64,000 nt of DNA from Allocoprococcus sp004560705 (GTDB lineage: Bacteria; Bacillota; Clostridia; Lachnospirales; Lachnospiraceae), in contig NZ_JBQHTK010000001.1 in assembly GCF_052065755.1 (NCBI RefSeq), positions 186,001 through 250,000 of the forward strand. Direction: 5' to 3'. Numbering within the stretch: position 1 is the first letter of the stretch; the number at the start of each line of letters is the position of its first letter. The notes beneath the pieces are model-generated. The model did not search any database. It was not told the DNA's origin and saw only the letters and a program-made list of their open reading frames with translations. The position numbers were made by a program, and so were the translations under genes. Shown piece by piece: positions 23,481-32,462 of the stretch.

Positions 23481-24230
23481 TTATCCAAACCTCCCTGTAA
23501 TATAGTCTTCTGTCCGTTTGTCAGAAGGAATTGAGAATAGCTTCTCTGTATCATTATATTCAATTACTTCACCCAGGAGGAAAAATGCCGTATTGTCAGA
23601 CACGCGGACTGCCTGCTGCATATTGTGCGTGACCATGACAATAGTATAATCTTTTTTGAGTTCCATCGCAAGGTCTTCTATTTTCGATGTTGAAATCGGA
23701 TCCAACGCCGAAGTCGGTTCATCCATCAGCAGGACCTCCGGCTGTACTGCAAGTGCTCTCGCAATGCAAAGTCTCTGCTGCTGCCCGCCTGACATTCCCA
23801 GTGCACTCTTTTTCAGTCTGTCCTTGCACTCCTCCCAGATTGCCGCATCCCGAAGGGATTTTTCCACAATTTCATCTAGTTTTGCCTTGGAACGGATTCC
23901 ATGCGTTCTCGGTCCGTAAGCTATATTATCATAGATGCTCATCGGGAACGGATTCGGTTTCTGGAATACCATTCCGACCCGCTTTCTCAAATGATTCACA
24001 TCGATATCCCCGTAAATGTCTTCGCCATCCAGAAGGATCTCTCCTTCAATGCGGCAGCCTTCCACCAGATCATTCATTCGGTTCAGAGATTTCAATAAAG
24101 TAGATTTTCCACAACCGCTGGGTCCGATAAATGCTGTGATTTTATTTTCTTCTATGTCCAGATTTACATTTTTCAGCGCTTTAAAATCACTGTAATATAA
24201 ATCCAGATTCTTCACACTAATTTTCGCCAT
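23481..24230 (-). CDS. pstB: Phosphate ABC transporter ATP-binding protein PstB
   Basis: A 249-residue ATPase with Walker A GPSGCGKS, the PstB-typical SLNRMNDLV, signature MSGGQQQRL, Walker B VLLMDEPTSALD and switch His in MVTHNMQQA. It powers high-affinity phosphate uptake through PstCA. The ATG at 24230 gives the standard family length and overlaps pstA by 14 bases; AAAGGAAATGGAA precedes it. Confidence 0.95.
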   Translation of the reverse strand: MAKISVKNLDLYYSDFKALKNVNLDIEENKITAFIGPSGCGKSTLLKSLNRMNDLVEGCRIEGEILLDGEDIYGDIDVNHLRKRVGMVFQKPNPFPMSIYDNIAYGPRTHGIRSKAKLDEIVEKSLRDAAIWEECKDRLKKSALGMSGGQQQRLCIARALAVQPEVLLMDEPTSALDPISTSKIEDLAMELKKDYTIVMVTHNMQQAVRVSDNTAFFLLGEVIEYNDTEKLFSIPSDKRTEDYITGRFG

Positions 24231-25092
24231 TTCCATTTCCTTTCGTAATCTTTTTTGCAATCACTCCGGATAACATATTAATACCGATAACCAGAATCAG
24301 CAGAATCACTGCCGTTGCATATGCCTTATCCGTATGGAGTCCTTCATTTGCCAACACATACATGTGAAGCGCCAGCGTACGTCCGGATCCCAATACATTT
24401 TTCGGAATCTGTGCAACGGTTCCTGAAGTATACATAAGTGCTGCCGTTTCACCGACGATACGTCCGATTGCCAGGATCACACCTGCAAGAATTCCGGGAA
24501 CCGCACTTGGAAGTACGATTCGGAAAATCGTACGCAGTTTTCCTGCTCCGAGTCCGAAGCTTCCTTCTCTATAGGAATCCGGGACAGATTTCAATGCCTC
24601 TTCCGTCGTACGCATGACAAGCGGAAGAATCATGATCGCCATGGTAAATGCTCCGGCAAGCAGCGATAATCCCCATTTTAATGTCGTCACAAAAAACAGC
24701 ATACCGAAAAGTCCGTATACGATTGACGGAATTCCCGATAAGGTCTCTGTAGTAAGACGGATAACTCCGATAAACCGGTTGCCTCTTTTTGCATATTCCA
24801 CAAGGAAAATGGCAGAGAAAATTCCCAAAGGTACCGCAATGATCAGCGAAAGCAGCGTCATTGCAACCGTGTTGACCAGCGCCGGGAATAAGGAAACATT
24901 ATCCGAATTGTATTCCAGCGCAAATAAATCTGCGGAAATATAAGGGATTCCATGAATCAAAATATACGCGATCAGAAATAACAGTACCGCAAAAGTCAGG
25001 AACGCGCTAAGCAGAACCAGAAGTGCGAGCACTGCGGAGCCGGGTGCATTCTTGTAAGAAATCAATTTTTGTTTGATCTTTTTTTTACTCAT
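24217..25092 (-). CDS. pstA: Phosphate ABC transporter permease PstA
   Basis: A 291-residue inner-membrane permease with about six helices and the EAA-type loop in SFGLGAGKLRTIFRIVLPSA. ATG 25092 is chosen because AGGAGGGG precedes it by five bases; it overlaps the pstC stop by eight bases. It forms the phosphate channel with PstC. Confidence 0.94.
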   Translation of the reverse strand: MSKKKIKQKLISYKNAPGSAVLALLVLLSAFLTFAVLLFLIAYILIHGIPYISADLFALEYNSDNVSLFPALVNTVAMTLLSLIIAVPLGIFSAIFLVEYAKRGNRFIGVIRLTTETLSGIPSIVYGLFGMLFFVTTLKWGLSLLAGAFTMAIMILPLVMRTTEEALKSVPDSYREGSFGLGAGKLRTIFRIVLPSAVPGILAGVILAIGRIVGETAALMYTSGTVAQIPKNVLGSGRTLALHMYVLANEGLHTDKAYATAVILLILVIGINMLSGVIAKKITKGNGNGEN

Positions 25093-25972
25093 TCTCACCC
25101 CTCCTGTTCAATAACGCTACACTGAAGTTAATGATCAGAATGAATACAAAGAGCACGACGGCTGTAGCAATCAGCGCTTCTCTGTGAAGCCCTGACGCAT
25201 ATCCCATTTCCAGGACGATATTTGCAGTCATGGTTCGTACTCCTTCGAAAATACTTTCCGGAAGACGCGCCTGGTTTCCGGCTATCATGATTACTGCCAT
25301 CGTCTCACCGATTGCGCGTCCGATTCCCAGAACTACACCGGCAATCACACCGGATTTCGCAGCCGGAAGCACAACCTTGAAAATGCTCTGTTCGTGTGTT
25401 GCTCCCAGCGCCAGAGAGCCTTCATAATACTGTGACGGAACCGCGCGGATGTTGGATTCCGTCACACCGATAATCGTCGGAAGAATCATCATTCCAAGCA
25501 GAAGAGATGCCGTCAGGATCGAATTCCCGTCTCCACCCTTATGCAAAATTCCTGCCTGTCTGAGTGTTTTCCCGAATTCCCGAATTGCCGGAACCATGAC
25601 CACAAGCCCAAAAAATCCATAAATGACCGAAGGGATTCCTGCCAGAAGTTCTGTTGCGCCTTTAAGCACCGGGTAGATCTGTTTCGGACAATATTTTGCC
25701 ATAAACACGGATGTAAGAATTCCAATCGGTACACCGATCAGGATTGCACCAGCTGTGACGTAAATGCTACCCATGATCATCGGGAAAATTCCGTATATGT
25801 CATTATTCGGACGCCATACCGTACCTGTCAGGAATTTTACAAATCCTATTTCTTTCATTGCAGGGACACCATTTATGAATAAAAATACACAAATGAGTGC
25901 TACCGCCAGCACCGAAGTGCAGGCGGCAATAAAGAACACACCCTGCATGAGTTTTTCTTTCCATGCATTCAT
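25085..25972 (-). CDS. pstC: Phosphate ABC transporter permease PstC
   Basis: A 295-residue permease partner of PstA. It has an N-terminal helix, a periplasmic-side loop (GTVWRPNNDIYGIFPM, a strong PstC signature), and the EAA loop in SLALGATHEQSIFKVVLPAA. It follows pstS by 19 bases and couples to pstA by overlap. Confidence 0.94.
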   Translation of the reverse strand: MNAWKEKLMQGVFFIAACTSVLAVALICVFLFINGVPAMKEIGFVKFLTGTVWRPNNDIYGIFPMIMGSIYVTAGAILIGVPIGILTSVFMAKYCPKQIYPVLKGATELLAGIPSVIYGFFGLVVMVPAIREFGKTLRQAGILHKGGDGNSILTASLLLGMMILPTIIGVTESNIRAVPSQYYEGSLALGATHEQSIFKVVLPAAKSGVIAGVVLGIGRAIGETMAVIMIAGNQARLPESIFEGVRTMTANIVLEMGYASGLHREALIATAVVLFVFILIINFSVALLNRRGENE

Positions 25973-25991
25973 ATGAAGTACCTCATATTAT

Positions 25992-26906
25992 TTATTTAAC
26001 GATTTCATCCCAGGCAACTGTTTCACCGGTAAAGATTGCTTTCACCTGATCACTTGTCAGTTCCTCTACCGGACTGTCATTATTTACGATTACTGCAATA
26101 CCGTCTGTCGCAATTACGATAGAAGTAAGTTCCTGTGCTTCTTCATCCTTCAGTTCGCGGGATGCCATTCCGATGTCGCAGATGCCGCTCATTGCGGAAG
26201 TCATACCGGTTGTAGAATCACTCTGGTTGATTTCAATTTCAGCTCCGGAATTTACTTTCTGATATGCTTCTTTTAATTTCTCCATAACCGGTGTTACAGA
26301 AGAAGATCCTGCCACAACTACTTTACCGGTTGCTCCGTTTGATTCATATGGTTTTACATCATCAAGTGAAATGTATCCGTTCTCAGACACAACCTTCTGT
26401 CCTTCTTCGCTCAGAATGAAATTGATGAAATCCTGTGCGATGTCTGAAATCTCATCTTTTGTTGCAATGTTAAACGGTCTTGATACTTTGTATGTACCGG
26501 CTTTGATGTTTTCCTCTGTTGCTTCCGCACCGTCGATCTTCACCGCTTTCACGCTGTCTCCGAGAGATCCCAGTGAAACATATCCTATTGCATATTCATT
26601 GCCTGCTACGGTTGACATCATAACTTCTGTACTGTTTGTAATATTGGCATCCTCTGTTGTATGGTCTACCTTATTTCCGTTTTCATCTTTCTGCTCGATT
26701 CCGAAAAGTTCGATAAATGCTCCTCTTGTACCGGATCCGTCTTCTCTGGAAACTACCGTAATATCATTGGAAGCATCCCATTCTGCTGTCTGCTGTTTTC
26801 CTTCCCCTTCTGCTCCAGTCTCTTCTGATTTGCTTCCACATCCGGCTGCAAGAGCTCCGGTCATTGCCACTACTAATGTCATTGCTAATAACTTTCTCAG
26901 TTTCAT
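25992..26906 (-). CDS. pstS: Phosphate-binding lipoprotein PstS, circularly permuted
   Basis: A 304-residue extracytoplasmic phosphate-binding lipoprotein (lipobox AAGC, Cys23). All PstS motifs are present but in rotated order. The usual second half comes first: SREDGSGTRGAF at 53-64, then AIGYVSLGSLGDS and VSRPFNIATKD. The usual first half comes last: VVVAGSSSVTPVMEKL from about 196, DIGMASRELKDEE near 250, DGIAVIVNN and FTGETVAWDEI at the C-terminus. The join between halves is a short linker (DVKPYESNGATGK). The start ATG at 26906 follows GGAGG; a GTG three codons earlier is too close to it. It leads pstSCAB and lies behind Pho-box repeats. Confidence 0.93.
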   Translation of the reverse strand: MKLRKLLAMTLVVAMTGALAAGCGSKSEETGAEGEGKQQTAEWDASNDITVVSREDGSGTRGAFIELFGIEQKDENGNKVDHTTEDANITNSTEVMMSTVAGNEYAIGYVSLGSLGDSVKAVKIDGAEATEENIKAGTYKVSRPFNIATKDEISDIAQDFINFILSEEGQKVVSENGYISLDDVKPYESNGATGKVVVAGSSSVTPVMEKLKEAYQKVNSGAEIEINQSDSTTGMTSAMSGICDIGMASRELKDEEAQELTSIVIATDGIAVIVNNDSPVEELTSDQVKAIFTGETVAWDEIVK

Positions 26907-26956
26907 AATTACCACTTTCCTCCATTTGGTTATTCCTGTTTTTCTTTACAGGTGAT

Positions 26957-27011
26957 ATCATATAGGAATAATGTAAAATCCAAAACGGAGAGTATGTAAA
27001 GTGTTTGTAAA
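26957..27011 (-). promoter_or_regulatory. Pho-box repeats and -10 box of the pst operon
   Basis: On the minus strand TTTACA occurs at 27011-27006 and 27000-26995, an 11-base period like Bacillus PhoP sites, with a third at 26977-26972 and TATGAT at 26962-26957. A canonical -35 is lacking, typical of activator-dependent Pho promoters. Confidence 0.65.
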
Positions 27012-27066
27012 GTTTTCCGGGATTTAAAAGCGTCTCCGGATCTTTTTAGACGTATGCATGGCAGCA

Positions 27067-27105
27067 CAAAAAGACATCCGGCCGTATTTTAGTCGGATGT
27101 CTTTC
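27067..27105 (-). terminator. Terminator after the alarmone synthetase gene
   Basis: AGACATCCG/CGGATGTCT stem with a short loop, followed by TTTTTG on the minus strand. It separates the synthetase from the pst promoter. Confidence 0.8.
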
Positions 27106-27151
27106 TATATATAACTCTGCGGGAAAACTCTCTGCAGATTTCTTATTCATT

Positions 27152-27799
27152 TCAGGTAGTATAGCGTTCTCCAGCCAATGCGGTGATTGCTTCATTCAGC
27201 GAAAGCATCTTATCATCCAGTGCAGATACCATATCCGCACATTCCCGTAATTCCTGACTGATATAGTCCGGTGCCTTTCCTTCAAATTTATAGTAGATTT
27301 TATGCTCCAGACTTGCCCAGAAATCCATAGCTATGGTCCGGATCTGGATCTCAACCTTCGTATCCACCACACTGTCCGAAAGAAAAATCGGCACAGACAC
27401 CAGCATGTGATAACTTTTATAACCGCTTTCCTTCGGATTCTTAATATAATCCTTAATGGATAAAACTTTCAGGTCACTTTGTTTCCCAATCATCTCCGCG
27501 AGGCGGTAAATATCCGATGTGAACGAACAGATCAGTCTTACTCCCGCAATATCATTGACATATCGCACCATATTCTCGATAGAAGTCTCATGGCCATTCC
27601 TTTTCAGCTTCTTGACAATACTTTCCGGTGTCTTGATTCTGGTCTTAATATGTTCAATCGGATTATAACTGTGAACATGCTGAAATTCGTCATTCAGAAT
27701 ATCCAGCTTCGTCCCTACTTCCTTCAGTGCGGCATTATAAAGAAACATGACGGTCTTCCAGCTGTCCACATCGTCATAATTCTTAAGTGCTGCTTGCAT
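27152..27799 (-). CDS. Small alarmone synthetase, RelQ/YjbM type
   Basis: A 215-residue stand-alone (p)ppGpp synthetase: a RelA/SpoT nucleotidyltransferase domain without the HD hydrolase, TGS or ACT domains. Family motifs seen are DIAGVRLIC, GYKSYHMLV and the catalytic KVEIQIRTIAMDFWASLEHKI. A C-terminal helix of about 35 residues would mediate tetramer formation. It likely tunes alarmone levels under stress. RBS AAAGGAGAG precedes ATG 27799. It shares a transcript with the nicotinamidase-like gene 18 bases upstream. Confidence 0.92.
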   Translation of the reverse strand: MQAALKNYDDVDSWKTVMFLYNAALKEVGTKLDILNDEFQHVHSYNPIEHIKTRIKTPESIVKKLKRNGHETSIENMVRYVNDIAGVRLICSFTSDIYRLAEMIGKQSDLKVLSIKDYIKNPKESGYKSYHMLVSVPIFLSDSVVDTKVEIQIRTIAMDFWASLEHKIYYKFEGKAPDYISQELRECADMVSALDDKMLSLNEAITALAGERYTT

Positions 27800-27817
27800 G
27801 TAGTTCTCTCCTTTACC

Positions 27818-28330
27818 TTATAAAATATCAATCTGACACATTTTCATCGTTTCCAGAGCTGCCTTATGGCTTTCCGGTGTAACCCCTGCACAGCAGGATG
27901 CATCCACGCTGATATTAGCCTCCGGCAATGCTGCTTTCAAGAGTAACGCATTGGACACAACACAAATGTCCGTGCAAAGCCCTACCAATTCAATATCCGT
28001 GTATTTTCTCTGCGCCGCAAAATGCGCAAGCTGTGTACTTCCAAACGACGGCTTGTCGATTACTTTCCCGGCATATGGTTTCAAGGCCCCAACGATCTCC
28101 CATCCCGGAGTCCCTTCTACACAATGTACGACCGGAAGCTTTCTTCCCTCCTGTGTCTTTAAATAATCTTCTCCGTGTGTATCTCTGGTAAATACGATAT
28201 CCGTCTCTTCTTCTTTCGCATCTTTCACTTTTTCCACTACGCCCGGTACGATTTCCACGGCTTCCGGTGTACCGAGACTGCCATCAACGAAATCCTTCTG
28301 CATATCAACGACAACCAGTAATTTCTTCAT
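27818..28330 (-). CDS. Isochorismatase-fold cysteine hydrolase, nicotinamidase-like
   Basis: A 171-residue hydrolase. The catalytic triad is visible as D9 (VVVDMQKDFVDG), a Lys in the KPSFGST region and Cys in GLCTDICVV. HCVEGTPGW is typical of nicotinamidases, supporting a role in NAD salvage (nicotinamide to nicotinate). The metal-binding His pair of PncA is less clear: TRDTHGEDY supplies one His, so a related amidase is possible. A GTG two codons upstream is an alternative start. Its promoter is at 28418-28446. Confidence 0.8.
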   Translation of the reverse strand: MKKLLVVVDMQKDFVDGSLGTPEAVEIVPGVVEKVKDAKEEETDIVFTRDTHGEDYLKTQEGRKLPVVHCVEGTPGWEIVGALKPYAGKVIDKPSFGSTQLAHFAAQRKYTDIELVGLCTDICVVSNALLLKAALPEANISVDASCCAGVTPESHKAALETMKMCQIDIL

Positions 28331-28417
28331 CTTCACTTAGCCCCCTTAATACATAATTCTTCTATTCGAGAGCGTCCTTTCACCTATCATCTTCAAGCGC
28401 GAGACACCTCTATGCAT

Positions 28418-28446
28418 ATTGTACCATACTCCAGTTCTTATCTGAA
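28418..28446 (-). promoter_or_regulatory. Sigma-A promoter for the nicotinamidase-alarmone synthetase pair
   Basis: Minus strand TTCAGA (28446-28441), 17 bases, TACAAT (28423-28418). Confidence 0.55.
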
Positions 28447-28458
28447 TTGATTTGAAAG

Positions 28459-29277
28459 TTATTTAATAAAAATTTTCGTATTCCACATATCATGGATCAT
28501 TTCCACAATATCATAACCGTAGTTTTCTCCGGTCGCCCATCCATATCCCTGCGGATTCTCTTTTTGCCCCAGCCATTCCACATAAGGCGCACACCCTTTC
28601 GTCACATAATCATAACGATCATCGACACATTCCCCGGACAACGCTTCTGTTGTCGCATATGCTTTCAAATGCTGAATCTGGGCTCTGACTCCCGTACGCA
28701 CATCCGGAAAACTGTTGCCCGGAACTCCTCCTCCTGTCGTACCGATTCCCGCGAAATTATACTGTGTGATCTTCGCGTCACCTCCATATTGGAGCCATCC
28801 GGTCTCTTTCATGGTCTGCGCAAAAGCAACCTCCGGCCTTACCCCCTCCTGAACCGCTTCTTCATAATATATCCGGCAAAAAGTCTCAATGTCGGGAGCT
28901 CCGCCCTTAGCAAGGGCATCCGCCGGATAGTTCTCACCACTCTCATTAAAATATTCCACCATCTGCGAAGTCTGAATACTACTTTCTCCCATGATCGGAT
29001 ACTGCCCGGGAACGATCGACGCCTCCAACGCCTCCACTTCACTACTCCCCGCATCTTTCTCACTGCTTTTCTCCGTCCCGGTCTGTTCGTCTTCCTTCTG
29101 CGGATTCCCGTCCGTCTTTTCCGTATGCTGTACTTTTACGTTTTCATGGAACCTTTTCATAATCTTCTGTTCCAGAAGCATGGCACCACACACCAACGCC
29201 ATTACAAATATCGCAATCAGTATCTGTATATTCCTTTTTCCCAATCTTTTCTCAACTCTGTTCCAAAACTGTATCAT
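28459..29277 (-). CDS. Membrane-anchored glucosaminidase-domain protein
   Basis: A 272-residue cell-wall hydrolase candidate. One N-terminal membrane helix (about 18-35) anchors it outside. A charged, Glu/Ser-rich linker runs to about 85. A C-terminal glucosaminidase domain follows, with AFAQTMKETGWL (likely catalytic Glu), YNFAGIGTTGGGVPG and SFPDVRTGVRAQIQHLKAY. It would cleave N-acetylglucosamine bonds in peptidoglycan during growth or sporulation. The ribosome site is weak. It is divergent from the 87-aa gene at 29413. Confidence 0.87.
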   Translation of the reverse strand: MIQFWNRVEKRLGKRNIQILIAIFVMALVCGAMLLEQKIMKRFHENVKVQHTEKTDGNPQKEDEQTGTEKSSEKDAGSSEVEALEASIVPGQYPIMGESSIQTSQMVEYFNESGENYPADALAKGGAPDIETFCRIYYEEAVQEGVRPEVAFAQTMKETGWLQYGGDAKITQYNFAGIGTTGGGVPGNSFPDVRTGVRAQIQHLKAYATTEALSGECVDDRYDYVTKGCAPYVEWLGQKENPQGYGWATGENYGYDIVEMIHDMWNTKIFIK

Positions 29278-29350
29278 GCCACTTTGTCCACTGCACTTTC
29301 TTACTTAATAACTATTCTATTTTACACAAATTATTTCCATTATAAAAGGA

Positions 29351-29379
29351 TTTACTTTCTATTTATATTCCTTTATACT
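29351..29379 (+). promoter_or_regulatory. Sigma-A promoter for the 87-aa gene
   Basis: TTTACT (29351-29356), 17 bases, TATACT (29374-29379), 33 bases before the ATG at 29413. Confidence 0.6.
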
Positions 29380-29412
29380 GAGAAAAGATTGATTGATAAG
29401 GAGTGGAAAACG

Positions 29413-29676
29413 ATGTTCCGATTATGGGCGAAAGAATTCAAAGATAACCGCATGTTACGAGACACTATGATCTGCGACGACAGTGATGATACAAGAACAC
29501 ATAAGATTTTTCGTGCATTGGACGAGGTCTGCTATGAATTTGATCTCAGCAAACCGATCTGGCTGGATTCTACGATAAATGAATTTAAACGACATGCAAA
29601 GACACGGTTTTATCAGGATAATTTTGTGGATTCAATTGATTTTGATTATTTAGAGATTCATGTGATTGAGGAATAA
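29413..29676 (+). CDS. Conserved-looking 87-aa soluble protein, unknown function
   Basis: Begins MFRLWAKEFKDN; acidic and aromatic, no signal or membrane helix. AAGGAGTGG lies before the ATG, a good promoter precedes it, and a strong terminator follows, so it is a complete gene. An open frame extends far upstream across the glucosaminidase gene, but that part is an antisense shadow. I do not recognise the family. It is one of the few plus-strand genes here. Confidence 0.8.
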   Translation: MFRLWAKEFKDNRMLRDTMICDDSDDTRTHKIFRALDEVCYEFDLSKPIWLDSTINEFKRHAKTRFYQDNFVDSIDFDYLEIHVIEE

Positions 29677-29699
29677 GGTAGCTGAAGAGAATATAAAAA

Positions 29700-29728
29700 A
29701 GAACAATCAAAACTGATTGTTCTTTCTT
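29700..29728. terminator. Shared terminator between convergent genes
   Basis: AGAACAATCA/TGATTGTTCT with a 4-base loop and T-rich flanks on both strands, between the 87-aa gene and the MATE gene. Confidence 0.8.
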
Positions 29729-29737
29729 CATTTTGTC

Positions 29738-31093
29738 TCAATATGATTTTTTTAACCCATGTATCCAGTCTGTTTTTTTGTAAATAATCAAAAATACCAC
29801 TGAACTGATCGTCCAGGTGATTGGATACGCCCAGAAAACAACGTTAATGACTGGCACTAAACGGATTGCAATTGAAATATAAAGAATTCTGATTCCACAC
29901 CAGACGATCATCATAACAAACATCGGGACAAAGCTTCGTCCGGCACCTCTTTGTATTGCACCCATACAATGCGAAAACGCAAGTAAACAGTAGAATAATG
30001 AAATCGTTCTCGCCTGCATGACTCCAATCTGTACCGCCTCGCCACTTCCGCCAAAAGCCTCGATCAAAAGTGGAGCTAAACTAAAAATACATACTCCTAT
30101 GATTTCTGCCATGAACATAGAGCAGGAAACGCCGAATACGGCACCCTTTTTCGCTCGGTCATATTTCTCAGCTCCCAGATTCTGACTGATAAATGTCGTG
30201 AGTGTCTGACAAAAACAAGTGACCGGCATGAACGCAAAACCTTCTATCTTAAAATAAGAACCACTTCCTGCCATAGCGCCTGCACCAAAGCTATTGATCT
30301 GTGACTGGACAAACACATTTGCAAATCCTACAATAGAATTCTGGATTCCTGCCGGAATTCCATTCGATACAATTTGCTTTAACATTCCTTTGTCCAGACA
30401 GATTTCCCACAGGTTCAGTCGTAGATCTTCCGGATTATGCGCAAGTTGCCAGATGCATAAAAATGCACTCAGGCACTGTGAGACCAGGGTTGCAAATGCG
30501 GCGGCTCCAACGCCAAAATGAAGACCGGCAATCAGAACAAAGTCCAACACCACATTTGTAACCGATGAAATAATCAGATAAATAAGTGGATGTTTACTGT
30601 CACCAAGAGCCTGTAGGATTCCCATAGAAAAATTATACAGAACAAAGCCCAGTGACCCTGCAAAATATACGCGGAAATATGCCATAGAACTTGGCAGCAC
30701 TTCATCCGGGACCCCAATAAGCTTCAGAATCAGCGGTGCAGCAATCTCAGCCATCACCGTTATGAAAATACCACAAACAAGTGCAAAACCTATTGCCGTA
30801 TGCATGGCCTTTCGCATATCTTTCATGTTTCGTGCACCAAAGTTTTTCGCTATGACAATACCAGAACCGATACCGATCCCGTTAAAAAAGCCGACCATCA
30901 AAAGAATCAGCTGTCCTGACGAACTGACCGCTGCCAGTGCATTATTTCCCATAAAGTTTCCTACAATCAATGAATCGACCGTATTATAAAGCTGCTGAAA
31001 CAAATTCCCCCAAAAAAGAGGGACCGCAAAAGCAACCATTCGTTTCCAAATAGGTCCCTCTGTCATAAGAGTGGCCGAAGAAGAGCGCGACAT
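29738..31093 (-). CDS. MATE-family multidrug/Na+ antiporter
   Basis: A 451-residue membrane protein with 12 predicted helices and two MatE halves. The start (EGPIWKRMVAFAVPLFWGNLFQQLYNTVD) and the NFMGNNALAAV motif are typical of the DinF/NorM-like branch common in Clostridia. It should export organic cations using a proton or sodium gradient; the substrate cannot be told from sequence. TGGAGGAA precedes the start. Confidence 0.9.
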   Translation of the reverse strand: MSRSSSATLMTEGPIWKRMVAFAVPLFWGNLFQQLYNTVDSLIVGNFMGNNALAAVSSSGQLILLMVGFFNGIGIGSGIVIAKNFGARNMKDMRKAMHTAIGFALVCGIFITVMAEIAAPLILKLIGVPDEVLPSSMAYFRVYFAGSLGFVLYNFSMGILQALGDSKHPLIYLIISSVTNVVLDFVLIAGLHFGVGAAAFATLVSQCLSAFLCIWQLAHNPEDLRLNLWEICLDKGMLKQIVSNGIPAGIQNSIVGFANVFVQSQINSFGAGAMAGSGSYFKIEGFAFMPVTCFCQTLTTFISQNLGAEKYDRAKKGAVFGVSCSMFMAEIIGVCIFSLAPLLIEAFGGSGEAVQIGVMQARTISLFYCLLAFSHCMGAIQRGAGRSFVPMFVMMIVWCGIRILYISIAIRLVPVINVVFWAYPITWTISSVVFLIIYKKTDWIHGLKKSY

Positions 31094-31132
31094 CTCTATA
31101 TTCCTCCATTTCTTATGTATAAATCTTCTTTT

Positions 31133-32461
31133 TTATGAACCAGATACCACTAATTGTTTAATAAAAACAGATGGTGCCACAAACGCTCCAGTTCCTGTCA
31201 GACTGGTTAGGTAATCATTCCCTATCGCCCCTATTTCTTTTAACATATCATAGAAATTTCCAGCCACAGTGATCTGATTGACTCCACCTGTCATCTGTCC
31301 ATTTTCCACAAAATAGCCTTTGGAAATCAGCGTAAAATCACCACTGACCACATCTGCTCCTGCAAACATACCGTCGCAATGTGTGATGTAAAGTCCATCT
31401 TGCATTTCACGAATTAAGTCTTCTCTTGATTTCTTCTGGCCTTCCAGTCTTACATTGGTCACTCCAATTTCCGGTTTGCCTTTATAGCTGTTTTTAAATC
31501 CATTTCCAGTTGTCTGTCCATTCGTTTTTTCTGCTTCTTCCTTATTATATAAGAAGAGTTTCAACACACCGTTCTCAATCAGAGCTTTTTTACTCGTAGG
31601 CGTTCCTTCATCATCAAAACTGCGATTATTGACTCCTCCCGGAAGCATTGGATCTTCTACCAGACTTACGATCTCTGATGCAATGGATTCTCCTTTTTTC
31701 TCTGCAAGCTTACTGATTTTTTTATTTACAGAATCCGCTCCAAACGCGCTGATGTACATGCTGAGCATCTCGCAGATCACACTGTTTTTGAGGACAACCG
31801 GATATTTTCCTGAAGCTGCCGGTCTTGCATCCAACATTCCACAGGCGTCTTTTGCAGCTTCTTCAAAAAGTGCCTGAAGTCTTAGGTCTTCCATCATACA
31901 TGCGGTCGCATCATTTCCCGAAATCTGTACCACACTATCTTTTTCCGCTGTCGCATTTACCCATACATGGGCAAACTTGATACTGTCTTCCATGCAAACT
32001 CCACGGTCATTCAGGATACGGATCTCACGAACCGTCTCTCCCAGATGGCAGCTGCTGATTTTCTTCAGCTCTGGATACTCTTTCAGAACCTGCTTCTCTG
32101 TCCTAAGAACATGTTCCGTCATTTTATCCAGCGTATTGAGCTTCCATTCTTTTTTACACTCTGTCGATGCAAGATTCAAAGCCTTGAATGGGATATTTTT
32201 CATCTCCGCCGCCATTTTCAAAAACTGAATCTCTTCCTCAAAAAGTTCTTCTGAAAAATCCTCTACAGAGATTGCCCCTGCCTTTCCCTGGTATTCACCC
32301 TGCACATGGCAGGAAGTCACATTGCTTTGCTGGCTTTCAAAAGCCCTTCCTTCATGGGCATTCACCGACACTTTCTTTTCTGTCTCAAAGTAAAATTCCA
32401 GATTGGAAATTCCCTGCCCATGGGCAGCTTCTGTAAATTTCTGAACAAATGCATTCATCAT
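31133..32461 (-). CDS. tldE: TldE/PmbA-family metalloprotease subunit
   Basis: A 442-residue protein homologous to PmbA (TldE). This partner lacks the HExxxH motif and helps TldD form a heterodimeric protease that trims modified peptides and unfolded proteins. Features are ISNLEFYFETEKKVSVNAHEGR, NRSFDDEGTPTSKKALIENG and GDFTLISKGYFVENG. It follows tldD by one base, so the two are translated together. No peptide precursor gene was recognised nearby. Confidence 0.9.
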   Translation of the reverse strand: MMNAFVQKFTEAAHGQGISNLEFYFETEKKVSVNAHEGRAFESQQSNVTSCHVQGEYQGKAGAISVEDFSEELFEEEIQFLKMAAEMKNIPFKALNLASTECKKEWKLNTLDKMTEHVLRTEKQVLKEYPELKKISSCHLGETVREIRILNDRGVCMEDSIKFAHVWVNATAEKDSVVQISGNDATACMMEDLRLQALFEEAAKDACGMLDARPAASGKYPVVLKNSVICEMLSMYISAFGADSVNKKISKLAEKKGESIASEIVSLVEDPMLPGGVNNRSFDDEGTPTSKKALIENGVLKLFLYNKEEAEKTNGQTTGNGFKNSYKGKPEIGVTNVRLEGQKKSREDLIREMQDGLYITHCDGMFAGADVVSGDFTLISKGYFVENGQMTGGVNQITVAGNFYDMLKEIGAIGNDYLTSLTGTGAFVAPSVFIKQLVVSGS

Positions 32462-32462
32462 C

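Noticed and set aside
28492..29412. Long plus-strand reading frame upstream of the 87-aa gene
   Set aside because: It is antisense to the glucosaminidase gene, has low-complexity composition, and the promoter and ribosome site at 29351-29410 define the true start.
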